Part shown: positions 44,694 to 56,000 of the stretch, in pieces | Layout of the letters: the number at the start of each line of letters is the position of its first letter | Numbering within the stretch: position 1 is the stretch's first letter | NCBI GenBank assembly: GCA_948144175.1 | Contig: CANXME010002281.1 | Coordinates: 62,001 to 126,000 of the forward strand | DNA: 64,000 nt | Origin: Closterium sp. NIES-65 | Lineage: Eukaryota > Streptophyta > Zygnematophyceae > Desmidiales > Closteriaceae | Reading direction: 5' to 3' | Made by a program: the position numbers and the translations under genes | The notes under the pieces: model-generated | Seen by the model: only the letters and a program-made list of their open reading frames with translations | Told to the model about the DNA's origin: nothing | Databases searched by the model: none

Positions 44694-45042
44694 ATTTGCT
44701 TGTACCTTCACCTATATATACTCTTGCTCTTGCTTGCTTGACTCTTGTATATCTTTATATATGATCTTGCATGTGAACTGGCCTTGTGGCCCTTGAACTT
44801 GTGCTCGGAATGTGTGGTGACTTTGTGATCCACCTTGACCTTTGCTTTGCTTTGCTTGACTGGTCTTGTGACCCCTTGTTCTCCCCCACTTTGCCTATGG
44901 GGGTGTGTCAGAACATTATAGCTTACTCATTTCTGTAGGCTATAGTGGGGTATCCCATAGGGGGTACAACCCAATTAGGGTTTCATATTTGTACTCACTT
45001 CATTTCATAGTTCATCCATTTTTTCACGTTCCTTTCTTCACA

Positions 45043-47321
45043 TATCCTTGGTTGGAGCATGTGCAAAGAGGATGTGTTTGTGCAGTCCGTAGTCACTATG
45101 TCCCCCAAATCTATGGGTGACATGCAAGGTTGACTTTTCCAAAAGAACTCTATAGGCGATCACATGCAACTCCATTTCTTCTGCTCCAGCGTGTTTCCTC
45201 GTCAGCATGACATGGTTCGAGTCCGAAGGTCCAATCGATTCGTTGAAAAGTTGATGCTTGTGGGCCCAAGCTCAATCCGTCCGTCCATTCAGCTTTGACA
45301 TTTGCACCAGCCGTCGCCCAACCACCATTGCCCTCCCCACAGTCAAATGACAGAGCAATGGAAGGAGGCACAGTTTTACTTTTACAATGCAAACTGTGTG
45401 AGCAAGGTGCAGGTAGAGAGAGTAGCTATTCAGGTGGCTAGAAAGGGGTATGGATGGATGGTGGCTATTCAGGTGGGAGCTGCTGCAGCATCGCTTGGAG
45501 AAAAAATGGGGGATGGATGGAGGAGACGGGGCAGATGTGGGAGGGGCACAGCCCCTTCAGCCCCCTCAGCCCCCTCAGCTACTACAGCCAACACTACAAA
45601 TACTAGGCTTGTGTCAGCTAACAGGCAATTGCTGGTCAAAAGACTTGTGCATGTCAATAGAAACGTTGTGGTTGTTGCGTTCACCTATCGGATCCATTGC
45701 ATCTTGTAGTGGGTTCAAATCTACGGCCCAGATTCCATCTCTGAGAAACAGTGCTCGATGGACGGTGATCAGAGCAAGGTACAGGTTATGCACCACCCGC
45801 TTCGGGACCTTCCAAGCATGCTGGTCAAGTTCGGCACCGTTTTTCAAGCCTCTGGAGGGGAGTAACGTCTTGTTGGAGTGGGAGGAGTGGCCTCAAGGCA
45901 ATAAAGCTGCTGTGAAGTTTCCTGCCAACCCGAAAGAGAGATGTTTTGGGCTTGGGATTGTGGATGAGTGCGGTGGAGCAGCAAAGAAGCGGACCCCGCC
46001 TCTTCCTCTGCGGCACACATCTGAAGCGGGAGGGAACAACAGGAGTGCTGCAAGGAGAAAAGGTTGTAAGGCAACAGGGCAGAAATCTAGTGTAGAAGCC
46101 AAACAGAGCAGAGCATGTGGGAAACTTGAAGCGAGCAGAGCGTGTGGGAAAAAGGTTGAAGAACCTCGAAGCGCCATGCAGATAGTCACACTACCGCCTG
46201 CCTGAAGGAAGCTTCCAATCGTACGCTGCCGGGCCGATATGGACTTGCTTATGGGTTTAGCCGGGTTCCTAATGGACCCTCCTACATGCACCCACTGCAC
46301 CCACTGCTCCACAGACTTAATAAATTTTGCATCTCTCGCAAGCATGTCTCTCACATGTCTTGGCAGGACTAGCAGGAAGATACGTGGGAAGGATGGGAAC
46401 ACAGATGGCTACGAGAAAATTGGCAAGTGGAGTGGTTGTGAGGGTAGTGGCGACAGCGATGGTAAGGAAAGTGGGGTGAATGATGAGAAGATGATTGAGG
46501 AGGTCACTTGCATGAGCAGGTGCAAGGACTGGTTCGAAAGCATCGACGAGGAGAGTGGTTGTGAGGGTAGTGGCGACAGCGGTGGTAATGAAAGCGGGAT
46601 GAATGGTGGAAAGATGTTAGGCGAGGTCAGTTGCACAGGCAGGTGCACAGGCTGTTGCGTTGGCAGGTGCAAGGATAGGCTTGAAAGCATCGGCGGCTGC
46701 ACAGGCAGGTGCACAGGCTGTTGCATAGGCAGGTGCAAGGATAGGCTTGAAAGCATCGGCAAGGAGAGTTGGATGTGGGGTGGCGAAGTTGCGGGAAGGA
46801 AGGAAGAGTGAGAATGGAGGGGAGGGCAGGGAGGGGAGGGAGAAGACAGTTGTTGAGTTGGTGTGCATTCAGACGGTTACCTACTCGCAACAGACAATGC
46901 TTGCTAGCCTTTGGCCATGGCGAGAGCCATTCAGTCACATTTGTGGGTAGCTACGCACGCGTGCCTGCAAGGAAACACAAGTACAGGGACACCTTGCATG
47001 TGAGGAAGTGAAAAAAGACTTGAAGAATTTATGGTTCTGCTCCATGCTAGCCATGCCACAATAGAAAGACAGTGTAATTGAATCAACTGGTCCGAGACTC
47101 GGACGGAGGGTTCCTTCCAGCATTGCCCGTCTGTTATGTGCTCAGCATGTTGCTGTAAAGCTGAAGAGGAGGAGCCTTCTTCGACGGGTGTGGCAGGGCC
47201 ATGCACACATCAAGCGATTGCAGTGGTGATTTTGACCTATTCAGTGCAATCCTAGATAGGTACCTACTTGGATATTTCACTATTACTATAACAATGTTAC
47301 GATCGGTACGTATGCACTACT
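45043..47321. other. Low-copy sequence without a recognised gene
   Basis: 2.3 kb between Copia-5 and Copia-6, of ordinary base composition and with no similarity to other parts of the window. The longest frame (45450-46205, 251 codons, plus strand) shows no domain I recognise and has a Pro/Gln-rich start and a basic end, so I do not call it a gene. Splice signals may exist, but I could not assemble a protein. Confidence 0.4.
46239..46811 (+). other. Open frame over short tandem repeats, Cys-rich (doubtful gene)
   Basis: 190 codons. The second half consists of repeats: a block SGCEGSGDS...KDxxESI occurs twice (46430-46555 and 46556-46690), and a 60-bp unit encoding CTGRCTGCCxGRCKDRLESIG occurs twice (about 46636-46756). 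CxxC-like spacing arises from a GGCAGGTGCACAGGCTGTTGC repeat. The opposite strand is open as well. Could be a Cys-rich host protein or only a microsatellite-derived frame. Confidence 0.2.
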
Positions 47322-47445
47322 TGTCAAATGTTGTAGCCTGTAGTGAGGTTTGTCTTAGGGAGTACAGAAGTTAGGGTTTGTTATATGTACCCCAACCAAC
47401 ATCAATGGAAGCCCCATTCCTCATTCTGACATGGTATCAGCTAGG

Positions 47446-48142
47446 TTAGGATCCTGTGGGATCCCGTTCCTCCGTTCTCCGTTCGTACCTCCCGAGCCTG
47501 ATCCTACCTCTCGTTCGTACCAGTTTCGTTGTTACCGCGCCTAGTACCGAGCGTCGCGCCCGTTCCCCCCCGTCGCGTCGCGCCCGTTCCCCCCGTCGCG
47601 TCGCGCCCGTTCCCCCCGTCGCGTCGCGCCCGTTCCCCCCGTCGCGTCGCGCCCGCCTGTTACCCCCCCCGTCCCGTCGCCCTGTCCCATCGCATCGCCC
47701 TGCCCTGTCCCGTCGCCCTGTCCCGTCGCGTCGCCCTACCCCGTCGCGTCGCCCTGCCCTGTCCCGTCGCCCTGCTCCGTCGCGCCGCCCTGCCCCGTCG
47801 CGTCGCCCTGTCCCGTCGCGTCGCCCTGCCCCGTCGCGTCGCTCCCGCCCTTTCCCCCGTCGCGTCGCCCTCCCTAGGCCCTGGCCCGTCGCCCTCCCTA
47901 GGCCCTGGCCCGTCGCCCTCTCTAGGCCCTGGCCCGTCGCCCTCCCTAGGCCCTGGCCCGTCGCCCTCCCTAGGCCCTGGCCCGTCGCCCTCCCTAGGCT
48001 CTGGCCCGTCGCCCTACCCTAGGCCCTGGCCCGTCGCCCTACCCTAGGCCCTGGCCCGTCGCCCTAGCCCGCTCTTCCGCTGCGACTGAGTCCTCTTCCC
48101 CCCCGGTTGTTACTCGCCTGTTCGTTCGCGTTGGTTCTCACT
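47446..48142 (+). repeat. Copia-6 leader minisatellite
   Basis: CGTCGCGTCGCCCGTTCCCC-like and CCGTCGCCCTGCC units (47560-47870), then about eight near-identical copies of the 22-bp unit CCCTAGGCCCTGGCCCGTCG-CC (47873-48065). Non-coding. Confidence 0.8.
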
Positions 48143-51100
48143 ATGGCGACTCCGCGAGTTCTTCGTTTCGACGCCGATTGTAGACCCCTTGACTTTTCCG
48201 TCTGGCTTCTTCGCGCTCGTCGTCTGTTAGAGAGTCAGGTCCAGGGGGGCGAGACCCTCTGGTCACACGCTACTGGTGACCTCCCCGAGCCCCCCGAGCC
48301 TACAGCTTTAGGCCCTGCTCCTGACGACGCTGTTACGGCTCGCTTTGCCCGTCAGCGCGCTGACCGGACGGCTTGGACGTCGCGTGACGCTGCGGCCTGC
48401 ATCGCACTCAGCAGCCTCCTCCCTGAGTCCGAGGAGGTCCACTTTACTCAGGTTCGCACCGCTGCTGCGTACCTCACTGCGATTAAGGCCCGCTACTCTA
48501 CTCCCGCTACTGTCTCTCTCGGCCGTCTTTTCCTCCCGTTCCTGTTTCCTGATCTTGCCTCGTTTGAGCGCTCTGCTGACTTGATCGCTCACCTCCGCTC
48601 GCTCGACGCTAGTTACCGCGCTGCTTGCACTGAGGCACAGCTTGCACTGCTTCCTCCCCCCATGGCGATTACTGTCTATTTCATCGCCACTAGCCTCCCT
48701 GACCGCCTTGCCTCCGTTCGTGACGCGCTTCTGCTGAAGCACCCTAGTGAGCTGACTGTCGAGGTCCTTGAGTCTGCACTCAAGGACGTCGAAAGCAACC
48801 TTCGTTCGGTAGCTGCCGCCTCTGGTACTGTGTCCCCCCCACTCTTCCACGGGTGCACAGTCCCGCAGTTACCCACCTTCACTGCCTCTCTTGCCACTGC
48901 CGCTACTGACGCGACTGCGGCTGCTGTTACGACTGCGTCGCGGTCCCGCGGCAGGGGGGGCAAGAAAGGTGGTTCCGGTGGAGGTGGAGGCGGAGGTAGC
49001 GGAGGTAGTGGGGGTGCTGTTGCGACTGGCGGTGGTGGGAGTGCAGCGTCTGGAGAGACCCCTCGTGCAGCGGCTGGTGACTCCACTGCACCTGCTGGTG
49101 GCGGCGACCCTCGAGCTCGTCAGTCGCCTCCTGTACTGCCGGCCCCGCTAGGTGGAGCAGCGGCGTGGTACCAGGCTCAGCGTCAGCAGCACCTTCAGCA
49201 GCAGCAGCAGCCCCTTTCCTCCCAGCAGCCTCAGCAGCAGCAGCGTCAGCAGCTGGCTCCGGGGTCGGGGCTGCGTCAGCCCCAGCGCGGTGCTGCTTAC
49301 CCTCCCTGCCCCTACCAGGTTCAGTCAGGTCCTCGTCGGGGCCACCCTTGTGGCCGCTTTCACCCCCCTGGTTAGTGCTTTGCTCAGCTCATTGACACGG
49401 TCCGGTTGACCTACGGGGTTGGCGGTCCTGCTCCTGACTAGCTTCCTCTGGTTCAGCGCTACGGCTCCGCTCTGTGGGGCATGTCTGCTGAGCAGTTAGT
49501 TGATCTGATTAGTGCTCCTCATGCTATGTATGCTGTTGTTGACTCTAGTGTTTCTGACTCTGTTTACTCTGGTGTTGTTAGCTTAGGTGCTAGTCTTGCT
49601 CAGTTCCCTGTTGCTAGTGTAGGTACTTGTGTAGACTCTAGACCAGCGACTACCTCAGAGGACGCTTCGCTGTCGTTCACACTGGACTCTGGAGCCTCCC
49701 ACTGCTTCTTTCGGGACAGCACGACACTTACACCACTTCCAGCGCCTGTTTCTGTAGCGTTGGCTGATCCCACTACGGGACCAGTCACTGCACGTCACAC
49801 TACCACTTTACCGTGTCCTGCTGCTCCCTCCGGGTCTCTCACTGGGTTTCACGTCCCCTCGTTCTCCCGGAACTTGGTGGGCGTGCGACCCCTCGTGAGT
49901 CAGCACGTGGGTGTGTGGTTTGAGCCTTCTGGAGAGACTGCGGTGTGTGTTGACGGAGACTCTTACCAGCCTCTTGCTACCTTTACTGCTGAGCCGGGCT
50001 CGGGTCTCTACACTCTTCACACTGGCCCGCGTGCGCCGCAGCAGCAGCCGCAGCAGCAGCAGCATCCGCAGCCGCAGCAGCAGCAGCAGCACCAGCGGCC
50101 GCACCAGCAGCCCCCCCTACTGCCACTGCCCCCGGTTCCCCCCCCCGTTCGGGTCCCCGCGTCTCACCAGGTTGCTACGTCCCCCCAGGTGTCTGTGTCG
50201 TGTCAGGTTCCTACGTCTGTTCCAGTCGCTGCGTCGTGCTCCTGCCGGTCACTTGCCCACCCCACCGTTCTGTGGCACCACCGGATGGGGCACCCGTCCC
50301 TTCCACGTCTGCGCGCTATGTCTAGTCAGCGTCTTGTCCTAGGCCTCCCACGTGTCTTGCCGTCGCTGCCGCCTTCGCTTGCGCCGCCGTGTCGTCCCTG
50401 CGTCGAGGGTAGGTTGCGCGCCACCTCTCACTCCTCCTCCCTTCGTCCGGCCACCGAGCCTTTTGAGACGCTTCACTTGGACGTCTGGGGCCCAGCCCCT
50501 CGTCTAGGCCCTGAGCGTGAGCGTTACTTTCTGGTGGTCGTTGACGACTTCTCCCGCTACACCACAGTGTTCCCTCTGGCGAAGAAGTCTGAGGTGACTT
50601 CTACGCTGATCAGGTGGTTGCTCACCACTGAGGACACTCGTGGTCGTCGTGTCAGCTGTCTCCACTCCGACCGTGGGGGTGAGTTTCGCTCCGGCATTCT
50701 CGCTGGATTCTGTCGCGAGCAGGGCATTCGTCAGTCCTGGACGCTTCCAGAGTCCCCACAGCAGAATGGGGTTGCTGAGCGCCGCATAGGCCTGGTCATG
50801 GAGATCGCCCGCACCTCCCTGACTCACGCCTGTGCCCCCCATTTTCTGTGGCCCTACGCGGTCAGGTACGCCGCGCACCAGCTGAACCTCTGGCCACGTG
50901 TCTCTCGACCAGAGGTTTCACCGACCAGTCTTTGGACAGGGTCCCCTGGTGTTGCGTCGCGGTTTCGTGTCTGGGGGTGCTTGGCTCTTGTCCGCGACAC
51001 CTCCGCGGACAAGCTCTCGCCTCGTGCCGTCCCCTGTGTCTTCCTTGGTTTCCCTGAGGACTCCTCTGACTTCACCCTTTACCACCCTCCCTCTCACCGG

Positions 51101-52715
51101 TTCTTTGACTCCCGTGACGTCCGTTTCGAGGAGTCCACTCCGTACTACGTCAGGTACCCCAGTCGAGGTCTCCCGGTTCCTCCTCCCCCCCTCTTCCTGA
51201 CTGCCGTTCCCCCTCCTGCTCCCCCGGTACAGCCTCCCCCCCCTGGTCCAGCCACGTCAGGTGTGTCCCAGGCTACCCCTCCTCCTTCGGTAGCCCCTCC
51301 GATACAGCCTCCCTCCCCACAGTCCTCCTCGCAGCGTGCCGCTGGTGCTAGCTCTCGAGAGGTTGGTGCGGCGCCTGTTCCTGTACCGGTTTCTGGTTCT
51401 GGGGGTGCTGGAGTTGGAGCTGGAGTTGGAGCTGGGGTTGGAGCTGGAGTTTCTGGTTCTGGAGTTGGAGCTGACCCGGTGGGTGCAGAGGACTCTTGTC
51501 GTCCGGGAGCTGGTGCTGGCCGCGCGGACACTGGGGGTGCTGCGTCTGGGGGTGAGGGTGCGCCTCCTTCGGGTTCAGGTGAGCCTGGGTCTGGAGCTGG
51601 TGTTAGTGCTGCCTCTGGGGGTGGTGCGCCTAGTTCTTCTGGGGTGGACTCTGGAGCTGCCGCTGCTTCGGACACTACTCTACCCCCCCACCCCTACCCG
51701 ACTAGGCACCAGGCTCGTGTTCGCCGTGCCCGTGACGAGCAGCTGGCGTTGGAGAGAGAGGAGAGGGAGTTACAGCGGCTGGAGGAGCAGCAGCAGCAGC
51801 TCGAGCCGTAGGAGCAGCAGCAGCAGCAGCAGCAGCTGGACCCGCAGGAGCAGCAGTCCCAGCAGCAGCCGCGTCCGCAGCAGCAGCAGTCGCAGCCGCA
51901 GCAGCAGCAGCCACTTCCTCCTCCTGTCTCGGGTCTTCGGATCCTTGGTCTCCCCTCCCCTTCTCCTCCCTCCTCCGCCTCTCCTCCTGTCTACGGTCCC
52001 ACGTTTCCTCCTCCTGACTCCTCCCCCGCTGTTTTCCCCAGTTCTCCGCCCTTGTCCTCTTCTCCTCCGTCTCGTTCTTGGGCTACTCGTCGCTCCCCTC
52101 GTGCTCGTCCCTCGTCTCCTGTTCCTTTCACTGACCTTCGTACTGCCTTCCTTCTTTCTAGTCCACCTCGTCCGTCTCAGTCTGTGCTTCCGTCTCCTCC
52201 TGAGTCGGCCCTCACTGTGTCGCTCCCTACTCCTGTCACTGACTACTACCGCATGTACCGTCCTGTTCTCTCTCGTGTTCTCGCCTCTCTTGCTACTCAC
52301 CCTCGTGTCTCTGTGTCCGCTCTTACTGCCGCGGTTACTGACTTTGCCTCTACCCGCCGCCTTGACTACGCCACCACGCTTGTGACTGCTCCTCCTACCA
52401 GTCCTCCGGTCGTCGGGGGTGTGTCTGCCCTTGGCTGTGACGCCCTAGAGGACAGGCAGTTTGAGCTAGAGTTCCTGGCAGCCGCTTCCCCTCATCTCTG
52501 TGCCATGCTCCTCGCCCCTGAGGGTGACCTCGACGCCCTTGACATTCCGACTCCTCGCACTTACGCTGAGGCAGTGTCAGGGCCTTGGGCCTCTCACTGG
52601 AGAGCTGCCATGGACGCAGAGATGGCCTCCTACAGATCCACAGGCACCTACGTCGATGAGGTTCCCCCCCCTGGGGCGAACGTAGTCGACGGCATGTGGA
52701 TCTACAGGGTGAAGC
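48143..52715 (+). pseudogene. Copia-6 gag to RT start, one frame with three TAG codons
   Basis: Start ATG 48143 (MATPRVLRFD). A single reading frame runs to the Copia-7 insertion, broken only by TAG at 49373-49375, 49439-49441 and 51809-51811. Gag has a short Gly tail (48970-49045) and a Gln-rich tract. The knuckle CPYQ...CGRFHPPG-TAG-CF has the CX13CX3HX4C spacing only if the TAG is counted as a residue. Protease LDSGASHCFF is near 49685. The integrase has DRGGEF near 50675 and QNGVAERR near 50765. A Gly/Ala linker and a poly-Gln stretch follow near 51790-51910, then the RT start. At 51809 the codon sits in CCG-TAG-GAG-CAG and is matched nearby by CCG-CAG-GAG-CAG. All three fit CAG-to-TAG changes. 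Could be decay or readthrough. Confidence 0.85.
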
Positions 52716-52847
52716 TGTGAAAGAGAGAACGTGAATGGAATGACTATGAAAGAAGTGAGTACAAATAGGAAACCCTAATTGGGTTGTACCCCCTATGGGA
52801 TACCCCACTATAGCCTACACAATAGTATAAGCTATATAGTTCTGACA
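52716..52847 (-). mobile_element. Copia-7 3' LTR
   Basis: 132 bp, begins TGTCAGAACTATATAGC on the minus strand and ends TCTTTCACA. It contains the shared block around AACCCAATTAGGGTTTCC. Confidence 0.93.
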
Positions 52848-53058
52848 CACCCCCATAGGCAAAGTGGGGGAGAACAAGGGGTCACAAGACCAGTCAAGCA
52901 AAGCAAAGCAAAGCTCAGGGTGGATCACAAAGTCACCACACATTCCGAGCACAAGTTCAAGGCCACATGGCCAGTTCACATGCAAGATCATATATAGAGA
53001 TATACAAGAGTCAAGTAAGCAAGAGCAAGAGTATATATAGGCGAAGGTACAAGCAAGG
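52848..53058 (-). promoter_or_regulatory. Copia-7 3' UTR and polypurine tract
   Basis: After the TGA, the UTR has CTATATATACTC, the conserved GAACTGGCC, TTGTGGCC and GTGATCCACCCTGAGC blocks, then CCCCCACTTTGCCTATGGGGG. The 3' G run of that stem is the polypurine tract adjoining the LTR. The same blocks are kept in Copia-2, -4, -5, -6 and NA-2. Confidence 0.75.
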
Positions 53059-56000
53059 TCAAGAGGAGAGCAAGTGAGGCAAGACAGGCACAAGACCCAA
53101 CTGCGTGCAACAACGCTGATGATCACAAGGCGCAAGTGCCTTGGTGAAGACATCAGCAGTGTTGGCCTCAGAGGCCACGTACGCAAGTCGCAACTGTCCA
53201 CGCTGCTGTAGCTCACGAGCAAGAAAGTAGCGGAGAGCAATGTGCTTCGTTCTGTGCTCCAGTCTCTGCTCTCGACACAAGGCCAGCATGGCCTTGTTGT
53301 CTACGTACAGGACTGGAGGAGAACGAGGCTGCTCTCCAAGGTCGGTCAACAGGTAGGTGAGCCAGCGTAACTCCTGTGCAGCCATAGCCCCGGCGTAGAT
53401 CTCAGCCTCACAACTGGAGCCGAGAACAGAAGACGAACGGGTAGCCCGCCACGAAACAGAGCCGGAACCAAGGCTGAAGGTGTAACCCTGTGACGACCGC
53501 TGCGTAGCCTGGTCGTCAGCCCAAGAAGCGTCCGCGTGCCCAGTGAGGACCACTGGACTGCGCCCTCCAAGCACTAGCCCCATGCCCGACGAACTGCACA
53601 AGTAGCGCAACACCCTCTTCGCTGCAGCCATGTGCTCTGGTCGGTGTCTCCCAGGAGCAACATAGCGTGCGAGAATGCTAAGAGGGTATGCAAGGTCAGG
53701 TCGTGTGCAGGTCATCAGGTACATGAGGCAGCCAACAAGCTCTGCATACGGGCCACTCGACTCTACGGACTCATCCGAAGGCAGAGCTGAGAGCGAGTGG
53801 CGAGTAGGCAGAGGAGTGGCCTGAGGCGAGGAGTACGTGAAGCCGAAGCGCTGAAGGACCTGCTGCACCATGTGTGACTGAGTCAGGGTAATGGTGCGGC
53901 GTGCTCTGTCCCGGGTGATCTGCAAGCCAAGATAGCTGCGCAGTTCACCCAGGTCAGTGCACGTGTGTCTCTTCTGCAGCTCGGACTTCACGTAGGCGAG
54001 TCCAGCAGTGTCAGCTGTGGCAAAGACCAAGTCGTCGACGTACACGAGGATGTAGAACGGCGGCAGAGAGGTGTCGGTGCGCAGAAACAGCGACGGGTCG
54101 GCAGTAGAAGGAGCAAACCCAAGTGCCGCGAGCGTAGTCCTCAGTGTGTCGTGCCACTCACGTGGCGCCTGGCGGAGACCGTAGACTGGACGCCGGAGAC
54201 TCCACTGGGTACCAGGAGGGAAAGACCCAGTGAAGCCAGGTGGGCGACGCAGCCAGATCTCCTCGTGCAGGCTGCCCTGCAAGAAAGCTGTGCTGAAGTC
54301 GAGAGAGTGCAGCTCGTAGTCACGGTGAGCAGCAACGTGCAGCAGGACCCGAAGAGTGGTCATCTTCGGGGTGGGGGAGAAGGTCTGAAAGTAGTCAACC
54401 CCCTGCCGCTGACTGAAGCCACGAGCCACGTAACGCGCCTTGAAGACAGGCGGAGAACCCGGCGGCCGCTTCACCCTGAAAATCCACATGCCACTGACGA
54501 TGTTCGCCCCAGGGGGGGGAACAGCGTCAACGTAGGTGCCTGTGGACTTCCAGGAAGCCATCTCTGCATCCATAGCTGCCTGCCACTGAGAGGAGTAGGG
54601 ACCCTCTATCGCCTCCGCGTAAGAGCGCGGAGTCGGGATGTCTGGTGCATCCGGGTCTCCCTCAGGGGCTAGCAGTACAGACGCGAGACGAGGTGAAGCG
54701 GCGGCTAGACACTGGAACTCCTCCTGCCTGTCCTCAAGGACGTCCGTGCCAAGGGCACACTCACCCCCGACGGACGGAGGACAGGCGGACTCAGACTCAG
54801 TGACAAGACGGGCAGCGTAGTCTAGACGACAGCGCGCAGCAAAGTCGACAAGCTCAGTGACAAGGGCAGACGCAGCAGACGACTCGAAGGAAGGGTCAGT
54901 GACAGCTGTAGCAAGGAGACGCGTGACAGTAGGACTGGCAGCACGAAGAGAGTCCGACTCCGGGTCGGCAAGAGCAGGAAGAGAGGAAGCAGGAGGAGAA
55001 GGCAAAGGGGCACGCAGAGGAGCAGTGGACGGACGTAGTGACATCCGGTGCATGCCAGGAACAGGAGGAGGACGCTGACGCGACCCGCGACCACTAGCGC
55101 GCTCAGTACGAACAGGCGACACAGGACGAGACGCAGGCTCACGACGCTCAGTAAGACCTCCAGTCGGACCAGTGTAGGGAGACGGAGCAGGCAAAGGGGA
55201 GGCAGGCTGTAGCTGTGGCTGTGACCGGACAGGCTGCGGACCCTCTAAGGGAGGAGGAGGAGGAGGCGGAAGACCAAGAACCTGCTGCAGGAGCGGAACG
55301 AAGTAAGGTCGGGGCCGCGCGGCGACACCAGAAACAGCAGGAACAGTACCAGCAGCCCCGGCAGGAGTACCCACTCCAGCAGCACCTCCAGCAGCACCAC
55401 CAGAAGCTCCAGAACCTCCAGCAGCAGCACCAGGAGCACTGTCAGTCGAACCGCCAACGGCAGGCTCAGCGCCAACACCCTCAGTAGCACCAGCTCCAGG
55501 AGAACTCTCAGACCCAGCAGCTCCAGCACCCACAGTACGAGCACCGGCGGGACGCGAGGCAGCAGTACCCTCTGCAGCCGAAGAACCACCAGCACCAGCA
55601 GCACACCTCCAGCGCCTAGCAAACCACTCACGCAGCTCCTGCGGGGAGAGTGGCTCCCGGCGAGACGAAGCACCCCCAGGCACAGCACCCCCAGGCTCAG
55701 CACCCCCAGGCACAGCACCCCCAGGCTCGGCACCTCCAGGCTCAGCACCCCCAGACGCAGCACCCCCAGGCTCAGCACCCCTAGGCACAGCACCCCAAGG
55801 CTCAGCACCCCCAGGCTCAGCACCCCCAGGCTCAGCACCCCCAGGCTCAGCACCCCCAGGCTCAGCACCCCCAGGCTCAGCACCCCCAGGCTCAGCACCC
55901 CCAGGCTCAGCACCCCCAGACTCCGCACCCCCAGGCTCAGCTCCCGCAGCAGCACCAGAGTCACCAGTGACCTCGACAGGCTCGACCGCGTCTACCTGGG

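Larger units (their letters stand above)
37513..45042 (+). mobile_element. Copia-5, full-length young but frameshifted Ty1/copia element
   Basis: 137-bp LTRs at 37513-37649 and 44906-45042, about one position (a dinucleotide) different. Perfect target duplication TATCC (37508-37512, 45043-45047). PBS TGGAATCAGAGCAGG at 37650-37664. Near-intact coding region with a handful of breaks. Same family as Copia-7. Confidence 0.93.

Noticed and set aside
53965-54672. Plus-strand 235-codon frame inside Copia-7, and similar frames in Copia-2, -4 and -5
   Set aside because: Antisense shadow of the RT gene, repeated wherever the RT occurs.
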